From positions 537,703 through 601,702 of the forward strand of contig ML133427.1 in the NCBI GenBank assembly GCA_003864495.1: a DNA stretch of 64,000 nt, given 5' to 3'. Both the position numbers and the translations under genes were made by a program. Source of the stretch: Nemopilema nomurai. Lineage: Eukaryota; Cnidaria; Scyphozoa; Rhizostomeae; Rhizostomatidae. The notes below the pieces were generated by a model that searched no databases, had not been told where the DNA came from, and saw only the letters and a list, made by a program, of their open reading frames with translations. Of the stretch, positions 12,401-24,600 are shown in pieces. Numbering within the stretch: the stretch's first letter is position 1; every line of letters begins with the position of its first letter.

Positions 12401-15400
12401 TCCATTTCCTGTAAAATAGAGTGCGATTACTACAAATAATCGTTACCTAAAGTTCATACAAATTGTCTTAGCTATCACTTCTGAACTGCATCATAGGAAG
12501 ACAAAACAGTCCTTTTCAAAAAAGTATGCGATCCCTAGAACATAACCCTTCCTGAAAGTTCATGCAAGTGGTTTTACCAAATACTCCTGAACTGAACAAT
12601 AGGAAGACAAAACAGTAACAAAAATTACTGTAGCTAAAAACAATCTAACGATTGGTTCCAAAGATGTTATACTCCTGTGTTAAATATAAACAAGATGTTG
12701 CAAATAGTATTTGTCATTCCTATCATATGATAGCCCTGTCTTAACTAGAGAAAGAGGATGTTGCAAATTGGACACGGTTTTGACTGAAAGGATAAATTTT
12801 ACACGGACGAAACAGTGGAATCTCTTAAGCAAAAAAGAATTTTGGAACTTCTTGAACAACAAAAACCAATCCTAGATTGCACAAGAACTGAAGCTCAAAG
12901 AGTGGTGTCGCAAACATTGATTCATAATGGTTATCGTCATGAACTAAAAACTTCTTATGATTTGCAGAGAGTAAAATCCTTGGCTGACTGCCGAACACTG
13001 GCAGAAAAAGACCTTTGGAAAAATGACAAAAATAGCTAAGGCAAGGCAAAACGTAGACTGTGGGTATAAACACGAGATTCGTTTACACGTGGCAAACGAA
13101 CTAGCTGTACGCATGGGCTATCTTCGTACCACTGTGTCCAAGGCCACGGGTCTCCATTTGCTGGTTGGTTTGGATGTAACATTAACCACGGAGGCTGTCG
13201 GGTTCTGAAAATTCCAATTTTGAAAAACATAAATCAAATAATCAGTTTGGATGTGAATTGACATATATCGCACATTGTGCGTGTATTGTGACGTTGCGTG
13301 GTTTAACAGTTAACCAAGAAGCGCATAGAACTGCTGAGGATGTTTCGTGCTTGAAGGATATCTCCAACACGATTGTGTTAACATGAATATGACGATGAAC
13401 AGAAGATACAGAGTATATGTGAACATGATGATGACACAGAGTATAAGAACCTTCCAAAAATGCGCTGCACGGAAATATAATTTTCGTAACTTCTCAGCAG
13501 GAAATGAACCAAAATAATAGTGATTCGTAGCTGCACTTCAAGAAATTTGGATTCGAATATTGCATGAACGCTATCAAATACCATAGAAAGCCTCATCTTC
13601 CGCATGTTGTAAATAGTTGTAGAAAAAAAGAAGACGGGTTCATGGTCTTCCATTAAGCATTATTATTGTCGCGTAAATCAAACTGTGATCAATGCATTCT
13701 TGAGTATAAAGCACACATACTTCTAAACACATGTTGAGAAACAGCTGACAGATTCTCTCTATGAAAACGCGACCTCGTTCCCAGGAAAATTCCACTCTGA
13801 CCGAGTCTACACTGTGTTCAACTGCAAGAAAAAAATGCATGAGTTGACGAAAAAATAACCGCAGCAAGACGATTTCGGAAAAATTTGAAGAAAGGTCTAC
13901 AGAAACTATTTATAACAATTCTATGAATGTTCAAGGAATCTGTGTCACAAGTAATGGCCTTCAAAATGGCGTCGAAAAGACTTCAAAAATTCCCTTTAAG
14001 CTAAGAAGTGTCAAGAAGACCTATTTGGAACCACGGGGGACATTGGAAAGCATTGGGTTGGCAGGAAAAACTTAATTGCTTGAGAGTCTGTGAAAATTTC
14101 CATGTACATAGATTTAACATCTCTATGTAACTTTTACAAAACCTAATCTATAGTATATGATTTTAAAAAGCAACCAAGGGACCTTTTTATTACTCGACAA
14201 CTATGAAAAAGTCCTGACAACTTCTAATACTGGATAATTTCCTAGCCAGGCTCTGGGTCATTTCGTCAAAATTCGATAATGGTGACAGGGACACGGCCAA
14301 AACTAAGCTGTCCCACCTCTTAATAAATGATCATGGCTATCAAAATTAGCTGCAAATCTCATTTCGCCAAACGCTTTGTGCAGGAAATTAAATTGATACT
14401 TAGAACTGTCAATCTTTCATTCACATATAGGTTTGGCGATCAAAAGTACTTGCCAAAAAGTTGTTCAAATTACTTGGAAATGTCGAATGGATATGGGCGT
14501 GTTTCTTGGCGCATTTGTGTGATAAAAGAGGAAATACAGACTGGCCAAATCTGCAATTGCTCGAGACCTCTCATAAAAAGAGCCGTTAGTCTCTTGTGTC
14601 TTCAAACCTGTGCTCTTTCTGTTTTGCTCAAATCTCCAAATTTTTTATTCATTTGATTGCTGTCTACCGTCATCGATCATCACAATAGGCGATTTTTGGA
14701 CACCCACAATAACAAAGTATAATTAGCCATAGCAGCAATGCTTGCTAAGGATCTAACACCTGGTGAGTCACTTAAACTTCCAGGCGGCCAGCAATGATAG
14801 TAATACCTTCTGTTTCAGCACAACTTTTGGTGAAAAATTATAGTTAATGAACAGTGTCCTGCTTTGATTAAGAATTGAAGGATTGCAAATATTTGCTTAA
14901 CATAACATTGCTGAAAATGGAAGGGAGTATTATGGCATAGTTAGCGTTGTATGATCATTGGCAGTGATTGATTGGTTGATTGATTGACTAACTGATCAAA
15001 TTATTATCAAGACAACCAAACAACATTTCACTCTTCAAGTAAGAGACTTGGTTGGCAAAAATGTGCATTTTCAACAAGCAGATGACTGCAGTTACTTAAT
15101 TGAATTCCAGGAAAAAGGAATATCATACTATTATATTATATGATATTATATTAAAATTAAACAGACATGGAGATTAAGAAATGCGACATTGGGATGAACA
15201 TGCAAAATTGACCTATAACAACGTGAAGATTCCAAGGAGTGCACTGGAGAAATTTTACAGAAGTATTTGAGAATGTGTGACAAATGCGCAGCGACTGAGT
15301 AATTGGGTTAACTGAATCAAAGCTTAAGGGTTCAGTCCATCTTTTCGATTCACTGTTATACATTTCAATCTTCCATCCAGCACTTGATGTGTTTGAATGG

Positions 15401-18400
15401 ATAATGGTTTTGGCTTTTAATTTTATGTGCAAACTGACCCTTTCTCAAAAACTTCAACTATTATTCGGTCAAAAATTACAAAAATAAATTCTAATCTAAT
15501 GGGTGATAGAAGGAAACTCCAAAATATTAACTTAAGATCAGTCAGTACCTTTTTGTTGAAAAAGTATGTTGATAAAACTAATCCCCAAGTCATTAATTAA
15601 AAGCACGGCAGACAAAGTACAATTATTTTCTTACCTTTAAGCCTGTAAAAAGGCTCAGAAATGAATTCTTGTATTGCTTTATACTGAAAAAAATTGTTTT
15701 GAATGTTAACTCGACGGAAGAATCCAAACGCGAAAATAGTGGCAAACAACCAACTGTATTATAAACAACTTCCAAACATTAACTGCAAATGTATTATATT
15801 GGAATTTGAAGGGTAGCATGACATACCCTTTCGACGACAAAGCCCAGTGTAGGAAACTGACAGCTTCCTATGAAAAAAATAATTCAAAACAAAGTCAAAA
15901 TAGAATGCGATACTCAAACTATAGAAGGCAAGAAATGTGCTCTTAATTTCTCATTGGAGCTCACAAACTTCCAAACTTACTGCAAAAAACAGGATTTTTA
16001 CTAGAAAAGAAAAGTGCTACCGGCTGATTTTTTTATTGTCTACGAAGTTTCAACTTCACGGACACAACCAATGGGCTCAACGCTTTATCTAGCCAATTAC
16101 CTGTTTACAATTACTACTTTTATGTCCTTCAAGCAAAAGCCAAATACTCATTTAGAACAAACTTGAGAATGACAAACCATTAGTTACCGTAGCTGATAAG
16201 TTGATCGGCAAGAACGCCTGGAAACTTCTTTTGTAGCCTGAGGGTTTGAAATCGCGTGAACGCGGCACCTAAAGAAGAACAACGCAGCAAGAGCGAAGGT
16301 TTAGATATGACAGATTTACATGTTGGTAGATATATACGATGTTAGAAAGTCTTGTAAACAGTAGTAGCACTATAAAATTTCGTATCTTATTGTCAACTTT
16401 ATGTTGACATCTAGACTCTTGCACGGTGTCTTTTCGGTCAAAGAACACGAGATATAGAGAATTCAATGCACTAAGAAAAGGAGTAAAGCAATACAACTTC
16501 TAAGCTTTTGATGATTGACTCTACTAAAGTGCATCAACGCACAAGATTAACACTCCAGTTTAAGCACTTACAAATCCGTTTCCAAGCTTCTTTACGGTAA
16601 AAATCATACCGTGAAAACAGATAGTGAGTACTCAGAGATGGACTCAGAAAAGGGATTTTTCACTAGAGTACCAACATTGATTGCAACATTGTACATAGAT
16701 TGTGAAGGACCCTCTTTAGCTTGAGAAAGTGGCTGAGTTTAGAATCATCATTCATTTATTTTCGCCCTATGCTTTTAGCAAAGACATGCTGACATGGCTT
16801 AACAAAAAGAAGCAATCTAAAGTGATGCAATTTTATGTGTGTTGCGATATGATAAGATTTGATTTGCTATGGTATCATCCTATGTTTCTGGCTATCATTT
16901 TTTATCAAAGCTAAAATAAAAAGATACTAAAAATACCATTTTTGCAAAGCGCTACACCAAGCTACTTGATAGATCAAGAGACCCTCTTGAAAAGACTTAA
17001 CTGTCACTTGAAAATTCAAATAATAATGAGACCAGAAAGAATGGCAAAACAATTAAAAACTGCCACTATAGCACCAAAAATCATACCAATACGAAGATCC
17101 AACTCCCTTCTCACTTCTACTGCATCGTTAGCATAGGCATCAGGCTCTACCAGATTTCTACAAGCCCTGTTTATTGACCTTTGTGAAAAAGAGACCATGT
17201 CCATATTTTTAGATAACTAATCAAATGTGTTTTCACGAAGGCACATAATTAAAAGCATAAGTGACAGCTAAAACCAAGGAGCTTTAAGGTTGATAGATTC
17301 AGAATTAAGGAAGATTTTAAGGTATAAATATGAAAGGTTCAAAGAAGGATAATTAATTCTCACAATAGACAAACATATAGCATTTACAGTGATATTGTAC
17401 CAACAAGATTAATCAAGTTATCCTTAGAACAACACTAAACCTTTTAGCAGTCAAAATTCATAGGGTATCTTCAATACCAAAATATTCTGTCTCATGAGCT
17501 TATGAATAATTTTCCAAGAAATAATTTTATAGGATGCAAGTATAGTTGGAGAAGAAATATTAATCTCATGCCAAGAATAAAAACTGATGGTGTGCAGATA
17601 CTTCTCCCATAAACCCTTGGCAACATAGCTTTCTCTCAAAAGAAATTCATATAATTATCAAAAAATCTATTGAGACACCCTTTTCCAGATTGTTCATAAT
17701 CTAAGACAAATAATATATGAACCAACTTTTTTAGCTGCTTATGAATCAACAGGATCTACTTACGTATTTGTGATTTCTGAGAATCTTGCTCTATAAACAG
17801 TTATATTAGGTTTCACTGCAGGGTAAAAAGCAAAACAGTTTATTCAGTACAAGTAGAGTAGGAATGTAATGTTGTATGCTAGGCTTGAGACATAAATACG
17901 TCTAGCTTTATGATAAAAACACATTGAAAAGAGTAAACCTGTAAAAACAAGCAGGGGCTCTTATCAAACAGATGAAAAGAATTAACCTACCTTTCTTACA
18001 GACTTCAATGATTTCAAAGCCAATATTTTCACCTTCTCTGTCACAATCAGTCCAAATGATAAGAATCTGACATTTGCGCACCTCTCTCTCTAATGTTTTC
18101 TATGTGAATAAAAGGGACACCAAGTTTCAATCTCACTTGTTATCTGCAACAATGACAGGGCTTCTTTAAGAAAAGCAATGTCCAACTTTATTTTGAAAAA
18201 TTCCATAAAATGATCATCAAAACTGTGCCACAAAAACAGACAGACATGCTAGAAGCTTAAGTAAAAAATTTGGCTTTAGACTACTCTTCATGCTTCTCTC
18301 TCACAATTAAAAAGCTTCTGTGCTTACTTACCTGAATATTAATAAACTGTTCTGGACAAAATCTATCAATAGGGGCATCAAATAGTGCAAGTGGTTGACA

Positions 18401-19638
18401 GCCTTGCCTGAAAAAATGGGACAGGAAAAAGATTCAACCAGAATCATTTATAGTAAAATCTGGCATATGATAAAAACAAATTGAGAAAACAGTACTTTAA
18501 AATTTAATGCTAAGGCAGGATTCACTCTAAGCAATATTTTAATACATTAAACATCAAAATTATACAGACCATATTATAACACAGTTTCTTCAAGAGTTTT
18601 GGCTCTTTTACAGGCTTCTTATTCCTTAACAATTTTCTATCAGAGTCAGATTTGCTTTGGTAAGGTCAGGTCAGGCATATAACAAAGTTTGAAGAAATCA
18701 AAAAAAGAAAACAAAATAAGAAGAAGATAATAGTCTTCAGCAAGGAGGATTTACCAATTCCTGTACACTCCTGCAAACTCCAAGTTTAGCAAATGACCAG
18801 AAACTGATGTCATTATCATTTTACAATTCTGAAAAGGTAAAGAAAAAGTTGAATGAATAAGATCAAGAAATACATACAAGAGTAAACAGGATTCAATTGT
18901 GCTTTTCAGGAACAACTGAGAAGCATTGACAGTATATAGCTATGTCAAGATAACTCCACCTTAAGCAGAAATCAAATAATGCTTAAATACTTTTCAAACC
19001 ATTTGTTGAATTGTAGTCAATCCAATCTGCACATGAATGATATTTCAATGAGGTTTAGATGCAACAAAATTCTAGACTTACACTGTTAAAAATGTTGTAG
19101 TTAAATTCGTAAATTTTGTTGAATTTTGAACAGCCTTCCCTCTAGAAAAGAGCAAAATATACATTTTTACAAAGAGCCATCTAATATGGAATAGCAACAA
19201 ATACAGTTTTAATAACAAACAAAGACTTCTTTGAGAAGTCTAATTAGAACTTATCAACACTGCAATTGATTTACAATCAAAGGGCATTAGTAGCACGATC
19301 TTTGCTGTGCAAAAGCAAATGTCAAATATGTCCTATAATATTAGAGAAACTAGGTGTCATTAATACGCTATTCCATTCATAATTCCTTGGCAAAAATGTA
19401 AGAAGTAAAAACGTAAACAGTCGGGTTTAATGTCGTCATTAATTGCTATTGGTGAAACTTTCAGCAATTAAAATTAATGCGACGTATTTACTTGATGAAT
19501 TTATATATATTATATTTATAAGGCAAATAAATGTACCCTTTGAGAGTTGCCTGAAGATAAAACTCTTGAAATTTCTTTTGCAGCGTCATTTTTCTCGGCC
19601 ACATTTAAAACTGTCGAGCCCCCTTGTCTGCCGGCCAT
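403..19638 (-). CDS. TOP3A: DNA topoisomerase III alpha, 26 exons, 3' end beyond window
   Basis: Type IA topoisomerase that passes single strands and, with BLM and RMI proteins, dissolves double Holliday junctions. About 638 residues are readable. Exons in transcript order: 19537-19638, 19082-19141, 18755-18828, 18332-18407, 17991-18099, 17764-17815, 17087-17178, 16188-16268, 15827-15867, 15635-15683, 13721-13821, 13130-13204, 12326-12408, 11121-11217, 10398-10505, 9452-9511, 9233-9283, 8404-8478, 7774-7824, 3995-4073, 3360-3473, 2863-2932, 2096-2124, 1577-1635, 785-845, 403-469. All junctions are GT-AG and keep frame. Landmarks: [10 protein letters not shown] at residues 12-21 and the TOPRIM acids in [11 protein letters not shown] (D122, D124, E126). 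Catalytic Tyr is about 336 in [10 protein letters not shown], and [14 protein letters not shown] and GMGLVEGYDSMG lie further on. The last exon starts a CPKCG zinc ribbon; human TOP3A continues with more zinc fingers, so the tail is missing here. The alpha paralogue is chosen over TOP3B from these motifs. The start ATG at 19638 is preceded in frame by a stop eight codons upstream. Confidence 0.95.
5088..6953 (+). CDS. Type II membrane protein with Ig domain and fibrinogen-like domain
   Basis: Single uninterrupted frame of 621 residues. The first ATG is 5088 (AAAAATGA); the frame is open upstream only through a GTG at 5043. A short basic N-terminus is followed by one hydrophobic helix (about residues 6-27), giving a predicted type II orientation. 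A charged, Asn-X-Ser/Thr-rich stalk (28-315) has an RVKR motif at 74-77 that would suit a furin-like protease. A C2/I-type Ig domain spans about 316-406 (Cys338, Cys388, Trp near 352, [11 protein letters not shown]). A full fibrinogen-like domain spans 409-621 ([36 protein letters not shown]). Family members bind glycans, acetyl groups or receptors, so a secreted or surface recognition role is an inference. The calcium loop reads STRDSNNEV instead of the usual D-x-D-N-D form. The gene lies antisense inside a TOP3A intron and has no intron of its own. Confidence 0.93.
   Translation: MTNRGLCFVISLGVFLCCLATIFLLWMELFYYNHEEIYHEHYGKLADFGALLDKRNIKNQLHDIQRARMEAETRVKRNVQNSDKESDSLVNVLRILDLKLDSKPRTSELKKSNQSQHTKLERLGKENGKLLVKDLKEVASNTVGLTKRRKAYQEAHRNRSNEALIPGNSTRELNVTIGDNTTQLRRKSFQEQEEAKQVVLARSASELELESEKGMKGIEEGASQPEIVIEIERMNKTEAFDNESAVYDTEKNLEVKVHVNIQGQENLFEYTILLADEPSSINIDLNGSTIQKTKNFNLCELNKKNNRTGEKKGEVRPEVFLPPSRIRGTIGEEMKIDCNATGDPVPVLNWQKVTLKPAQQQQHVIHGNHSLALVLRNASTADSGVYICAAENTVGKDWKMVKLDFVQKDCSAWLELGYHENGVYTINPDGGSPFDVYCDMKTSNRGWIVIQRRVDGTVDFFRSWSEYKNGFGDLNSEFWLGNDRIHELTTKNGYMMLRVDMEDSLGQKAYAEYGQFYVDDEEEKYRLHVKSYNGTAGDSLAYHNGAKFSTRDSNNEVYRLRCAQRFRGAWWFRTCLRSNLNGLYAKGTEVLYGAEGIKWLSFYYKQAMLIKTEMKIAMIKP
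9582..9708. mobile_element. Small hairpin insertion with tRNA T-arm-like core and direct repeats
   Basis: A 13-bp direct repeat TTCTATATAACTG occurs at 9582-9594 and 9696-9708 and looks like a target-site duplication. Inside it, 14-bp perfect inverted arms lie at 9620-9633 (AAGAATCATAGAGA) and 9684-9697. The core contains GAGTTCGAGTCCCAC followed by GCGGGTCGG, resembling a tRNA B box, T arm and 3' acceptor strand. No A box or D arm is seen, so it is not a tRNA gene. It sits in a TOP3A intron and may be a SINE or hairpin derivative. Confidence 0.5.
11121..11217 (-). CDS. TOP3A: TOP3A exon 14: catalytic tyrosine
   Basis: Encodes [18 protein letters not shown]. The Tyr of SYPRTET forms the covalent 5'-phosphotyrosine link in type IA enzymes, and the following Arg also belongs to the active site. 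The exon joins in frame to 12326-12408, which ends in phase 2 with [14 protein letters not shown], a stretch that precedes the active site in TOP3A. Confidence 0.95.
13822..15634. other. 1.8-kb TOP3A intron, no gene seen
   Basis: Intron between the exons ending at 15635 and starting at 13821. It holds AT-rich sequence and a short TGATTGATT-type simple repeat near 14963-14998. A 109-codon plus-strand frame at 14327-14656 has no recognisable motif and is not called. Confidence 0.6.
17991..18099 (-). CDS. TOP3A: TOP3A exon 5: TOPRIM acidic motif
   Basis: This exon encodes the DxDxE triad of the TOPRIM fold ([14 protein letters not shown]), which binds Mg2+ in type IA topoisomerases. It opens after a TAG acceptor at 18100-18101 in phase 0 and ends in phase 1 before GTAGG. 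All three acidic residues are intact, so the enzyme should be active as far as this site shows. Confidence 0.93.
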
Positions 19639-21651
19639 TTCAAACACGAAGGCTTTTAAGCTTCAGACATATCCATTGCATGCCATTAAAACTTGTTCAA
19701 GAAAATTATTGGAGTTGGGGCCATGTACATCTATCATTTAATGAAAATTACCAAGTTCATAATTGTAAACAGGAGCTTCATGAGTTAGGCCCATGTGCAA
19801 TTAAAATTGGCGCGAATTCAATACTCGGTGCCAGACCTCTCAGAGGATATAACGAAGGAAAAATTCTGTCGAAGTAACTTCGATGTTACCAAGATGAATG
19901 CATCTTGCAATTGTAAGAAAGCTATGGCATTGAACACAAACCAAAACTAATGTCGAGAGATAAAGTCTCTTACTTCACATCTTCCTTATCAGTGCTGTAG
20001 ACGATACGAATCTGAAAATTTTCCTACTTTGAACGTTTTATCCTATAAAAATTCTATTAAACAGTCATACCTCTAGTAGCAAACAGTAGATCAATTATAT
20101 CTCTAGGATACGAGTTTTATATTAGAGTTTTAAGTAGAACTATTCCTACATGTTTTAATTGGCCAACAAAGATTCAGGGTAATACAATCTATCAGTTGAA
20201 GGCAGAAGAGGCGGTCACCTCCACTGTCTGATGACACAGTCGTTGTTGTTGTTATTAATGTCATCGCGGACATTTTAAGAGAAGTTTGCAAATTCAGCAA
20301 TGCTACCTGCTGTCACAGGAATATGTCTCTGTAAGGTCAGACTAGAAATAAATCACAAACAATTGTGTATTCGTTTTCTTGTTATGATTCAACAATGAAC
20401 AAGATTCAGTTACTTTGAAATGAAACGAGTTTATTGTCAGTATTCATAAACTCTTTTCAAATATAAAAAACGCAAATTTTCTACCTCGAAAAAGTCATTA
20501 ACACAACAATTAATTATCTTCTCAAAGAATAGTAAGACTTCTGTACTATGCTAAGTTGTACAACTGAAAAACATATCTACAGTGTCACAACCAACGTTTA
20601 ACCTTCTACTAAATCTAGGAAGTACTCTCGATAGCAATCCATTGGGAAAAATAGACCTGCTTGCATCGCACCGTTGTGCAACAAAACATAAAAGAAGAAC
20701 CTGCATTTACTTTAACTCGGCATTGACTGAGCATATATTTCACTGTTGTTCGAGAGCAGAAATGTCGAGGCGAATAAAGCAACAGCAACAACGACAGCAT
20801 CGCGTGTTGCTAGGTGCTTACTTAGTGTTGGGAAAACTTGACATGACCAAACCACTGTATTAATTGTTTTACTTAGGTCGACAAATCAGAGACTTTGTAC
20901 TTATGCTGCCGAATTAATAACCACCGTCATTTTCCAACTAGGGTTTTCATTTTAGAGAACAGAATGCTCAAACACGACTTCCATAGAGATCCTGGTACCC
21001 AATCATAGTCATAAAATAGTCAAAGAATAAATAGTCAAAGAATAGATCAAGATGAATATTAAAAATGATGGTCCTCTACGTTCCACGGAAAGAAGATTCG
21101 TGATCTGCCGCCCTTGGGCCATTTAAGGCAATTTGAAGGTATCGATCATAGCGAATCGGGCCTACTGAAAAATTTAGAAACGCTTAAACATAAACATAGG
21201 ATAAATAACACAACTTGTACGGCACTAGCTATTATGAATCAAGTGTACTTTCTGGGCGCAAAGCCAGAAGCATTGAAAAAGATTTCGTAAAAAAATTGTA
21301 CAAAATGCTTCCTAAATACCGCCGATTCTGAAAAGGCAAACTATCAATAAATAAGGTGCAGAAATTAAGTCCCATCTAATTCTTAAACATTGTGAGTAGT
21401 GGGGCATTTTTTCTAAACAGGCAATAGGACGTAGGAAGCATTCTTAAAATGTAAGGGGGTGTACATGCTTCGAAGGGCACTTTCGTGAGTTGCAAGGGGG
21501 CATTTCATCTCAAATATGAAAATGCAAGGGACCCGTGGATTCTATTCTTCCCCGTTTCGTAGGTAATTTAGCAATCCATATTACTTTTTAACCCCCTCCC
21601 AATCTGTATTACTCAAAAAATAAATCTTTTCTCAAACTTAAAATGTGCTAT
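19639..21651. other. Intergenic, TOP3A start to UBE2O stop
   Basis: About 2 kb between the TOP3A start codon and the UBE2O stop codon, both on the minus strand. It must contain the TOP3A promoter and the UBE2O 3' UTR. No clear core promoter element or poly(A) signal stands out. The 93-codon plus-strand frame at 20582-20863 has low-complexity Gln-rich content and no family match. Confidence 0.6.
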
Positions 21652-24600
21652 TTACATAATAGATTTCTCTGCGGTGCTTTCCAAAATTTTGAGGTTTCGT
21701 AGCAATGTTATACAAAAACCAAATGATAATGGCAGAAGCGGAAACTCTGGTTTTGAAGCGGTGTCATCTGTTTCTACCGTAGAGGAAAGTGGATACTTAG
21801 TTAGGAAGTCACTTGGTGCAAAGTTCTTTAGCCAGGAATATATTCGCTTGAACAGCCTGCAAAATAAAATTTATGACATTATTTTCCGCTGTAATTGCTA
21901 TGAGGAATCACTATGAGGAATCACTATGAGAAATCACAATGAGGATTCACTATGAGGAATCACTATGAGGATTCACTATGAGGAATCACTATGAAGATTC
22001 ACTATGAGGAATCACTATGAGGAATCACTATGAGGATTCACTATGAGGAATCACTATGAGGATTCACTACGAGGAATCACTATGAGGAATCACTATGAGG
22101 AATCACTATGAGGAATCACTATGAGGAATCACTATGAGGAATCACTATGAGGATTCACTATGAGGAATCACTATGAGGAATCACTATGAGGATTCACTAT
22201 GAGGAATCACTATGAGGAATCACTATGAGGAATCACTATGAGGAATCACTATGAGGAATCACTATGAGGAATCACTATGAGGAATCACTATGAGGAATCA
22301 CTATGAGGAATCACTATGAGGAATTACCACACGAATCAAATCCGAACATTCCCGCTGCAACGCTAAAATAAATTCTGGTCTCTTTAAGCGTTTTGATGAT
22401 AAAAACAACATATCTTCTTTCTCTTCTCTTCTTTCAAGAAATTCTATTTCTATTTCTAGCTTCCATTTATTTTATTCATTCTGTATCTTTAAATTTTGCT
22501 AATTTCGCTTTATATATTGAATGGAAATTTCCTCGAGGTGCTATGTATTCTGGTAAATTTGTGTTTGTTATGTAAAAATCATGGTCATGAACGATATTTA
22601 AGCCCAACAATATGACAGGCCTCTATGTATGAGTCTTCTTGCCATTATGCAAAAAGTTTTATCACCCTTCCCACTATTTTGCAAGACAAGGTTCTTGACT
22701 GTCAAATTTGGGAACGAAAACCTGCGATTTACTTTCACAGATACATCTTCTCAAATACAGCCCCTAAAATGGACGTATTTCGATTCTGGACTGTTGACAA
22801 AATTCTAAGCACATAAACAGAGTCAGTACACAGCAATGCAAATATTTCATAGCAGCACTTAACAATGCAAGACATTAAGGAACTGACCGCGGAAGGGATC
22901 TTTTCATATGCAGCATAATTTCGTTTTGAAACACCACTGGTGGGGCTTTTATCAATCTGTTCAGACTCTGCAGTACTTTTATTATGACCATCTCGTTATA
23001 CATTCTGCTGTTCTCCGCTCCCTCCGCCGAGCATTTGTGCTTCTCGTAGCCTGCTTCGTTGAAATAGGGCTCCTCGCACAAGATTAGGCCTAAGAACCAG
23101 GTTAGGCATTTCAGAATGCATCAAGTTAGGCAGTTATCTAAACTAAAATAAGCATTCAGTTGAGGAGAAATAAGTTGATGTTTGAAGAATAAAACGAATC
23201 ACCTGCCTTTTGTGTAATAAAACATATATCTCGATATGTATTGTGAATTCATGCGTATGTTAATACTTAATCCATAAATAATCCATATTCAAAAAATAAT
23301 GCGCTATGATGTAAGAAGAAATGATGAAAGAAGCGGTGCTAACAGTCTAAAGACTTTGAATGTGGGTTTGGAGGCTAAAGGGTAGTAAGCTACAAGGAAG
23401 GAAGTAAGCGGCAAGAGCTGACTGAGTGGAAGTGGTTAGAAGGTGGGTATGTTCGCAGAGTAGCGTGGAACTGGAATGCCAAGGTGATCAGACTGACTTT
23501 GGGTGACCATCTCGAGAGGAAAAGCTTAGAGAAGCAGCTTGAGAGGGAAAGCTTAGAGAAGCTTGAGAAGAAAATCTCAAGGTTTTCTTTAGGGAATTGG
23601 TATCTTTAGGGAATTGGTAACAGAGTGACTTAGTTACCTTGAAGTGACAATATCAGCTGTGTCAAATTGGACTTCTTTGTCCAGTTCTCTGATCCTTTGC
23701 CATTCCATGTTCCAAGCAAGCTGACGCAGACAGTGCCATCTTCATAGAGATTTGGGTTTAGCCGTTCGCTCGAAAATTGCGACAAGTAACTGACGTGGGG
23801 AGGAGACTTGGGGTAATCAGGGGGCAGCTGCAGGTCGAAAATGAACAGTCCGTCTTCGTAGGGAGTCCCAGCTGGTCCTTCGATCATGATTGAGCCTAAA
23901 TCCTAGAAAGAGACGAATCGATCTGCTTAAAGAAGTTGTTCATAACAAGATACATAAGTAGAAAAACCCACATGACTAATACGAATGAAAATGCTTCGTG
24001 ACTTCGTGATTTTTAAGACTTCATATTGACTTCTTTCTTCTCAACAGTAGTACCACCACATTTATGAGTTTCACAATAGCAAGAAATAGCAGAAACAGTT
24101 TTTGCCCACTCTAAACAGTATTGAAACGGCTTTTGGTTTGCATACTCTGAGGTGTGTCTGACAATAAAGTACTTCAAGTGTGCAAAACTGTTTCCGCCAT
24201 TTCTTGCAATTGTGAAGTTCTGTACCACGAAGCACGCACAATTAACGATTTTTGCATTCCGTTAGTGTCAATACCAACCTTGCAGGTACTTCTCTTTTAA
24301 CCATCTAAACAATAAGACATCTTAAATAGGGAAGATGACTTCTAAGTTTTAAACCAAATTCTTTAAAAATGAATCACTCCACAAGCCATCAACACCGCAC
24401 AAAATACAAAATGACACTTACGAATCTTGATTCGAACACTCTCACGTGAACCCCATCCGGCAGGCTTTTTCCCATTTCAGATGCTTCCCTCGCAATAGCC
24501 ATATTGAAAAGACGGAAGTTTTCGGGTTGGAAAGGTGCTGAAACAAATTTGTGCGACGCGGGAGGATCTTCTAAAAAGCTGAACTTTTCTGAAAGGCAAA

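Noticed and set aside
12177..12419. Plus-strand 80-codon frame
   Set aside because: Antisense shadow of the TOP3A exon 12326-12408.
21898..22327. CRISPR array
   Set aside because: Units are contiguous 13-mers with no unique spacers, and the genome is eukaryotic.
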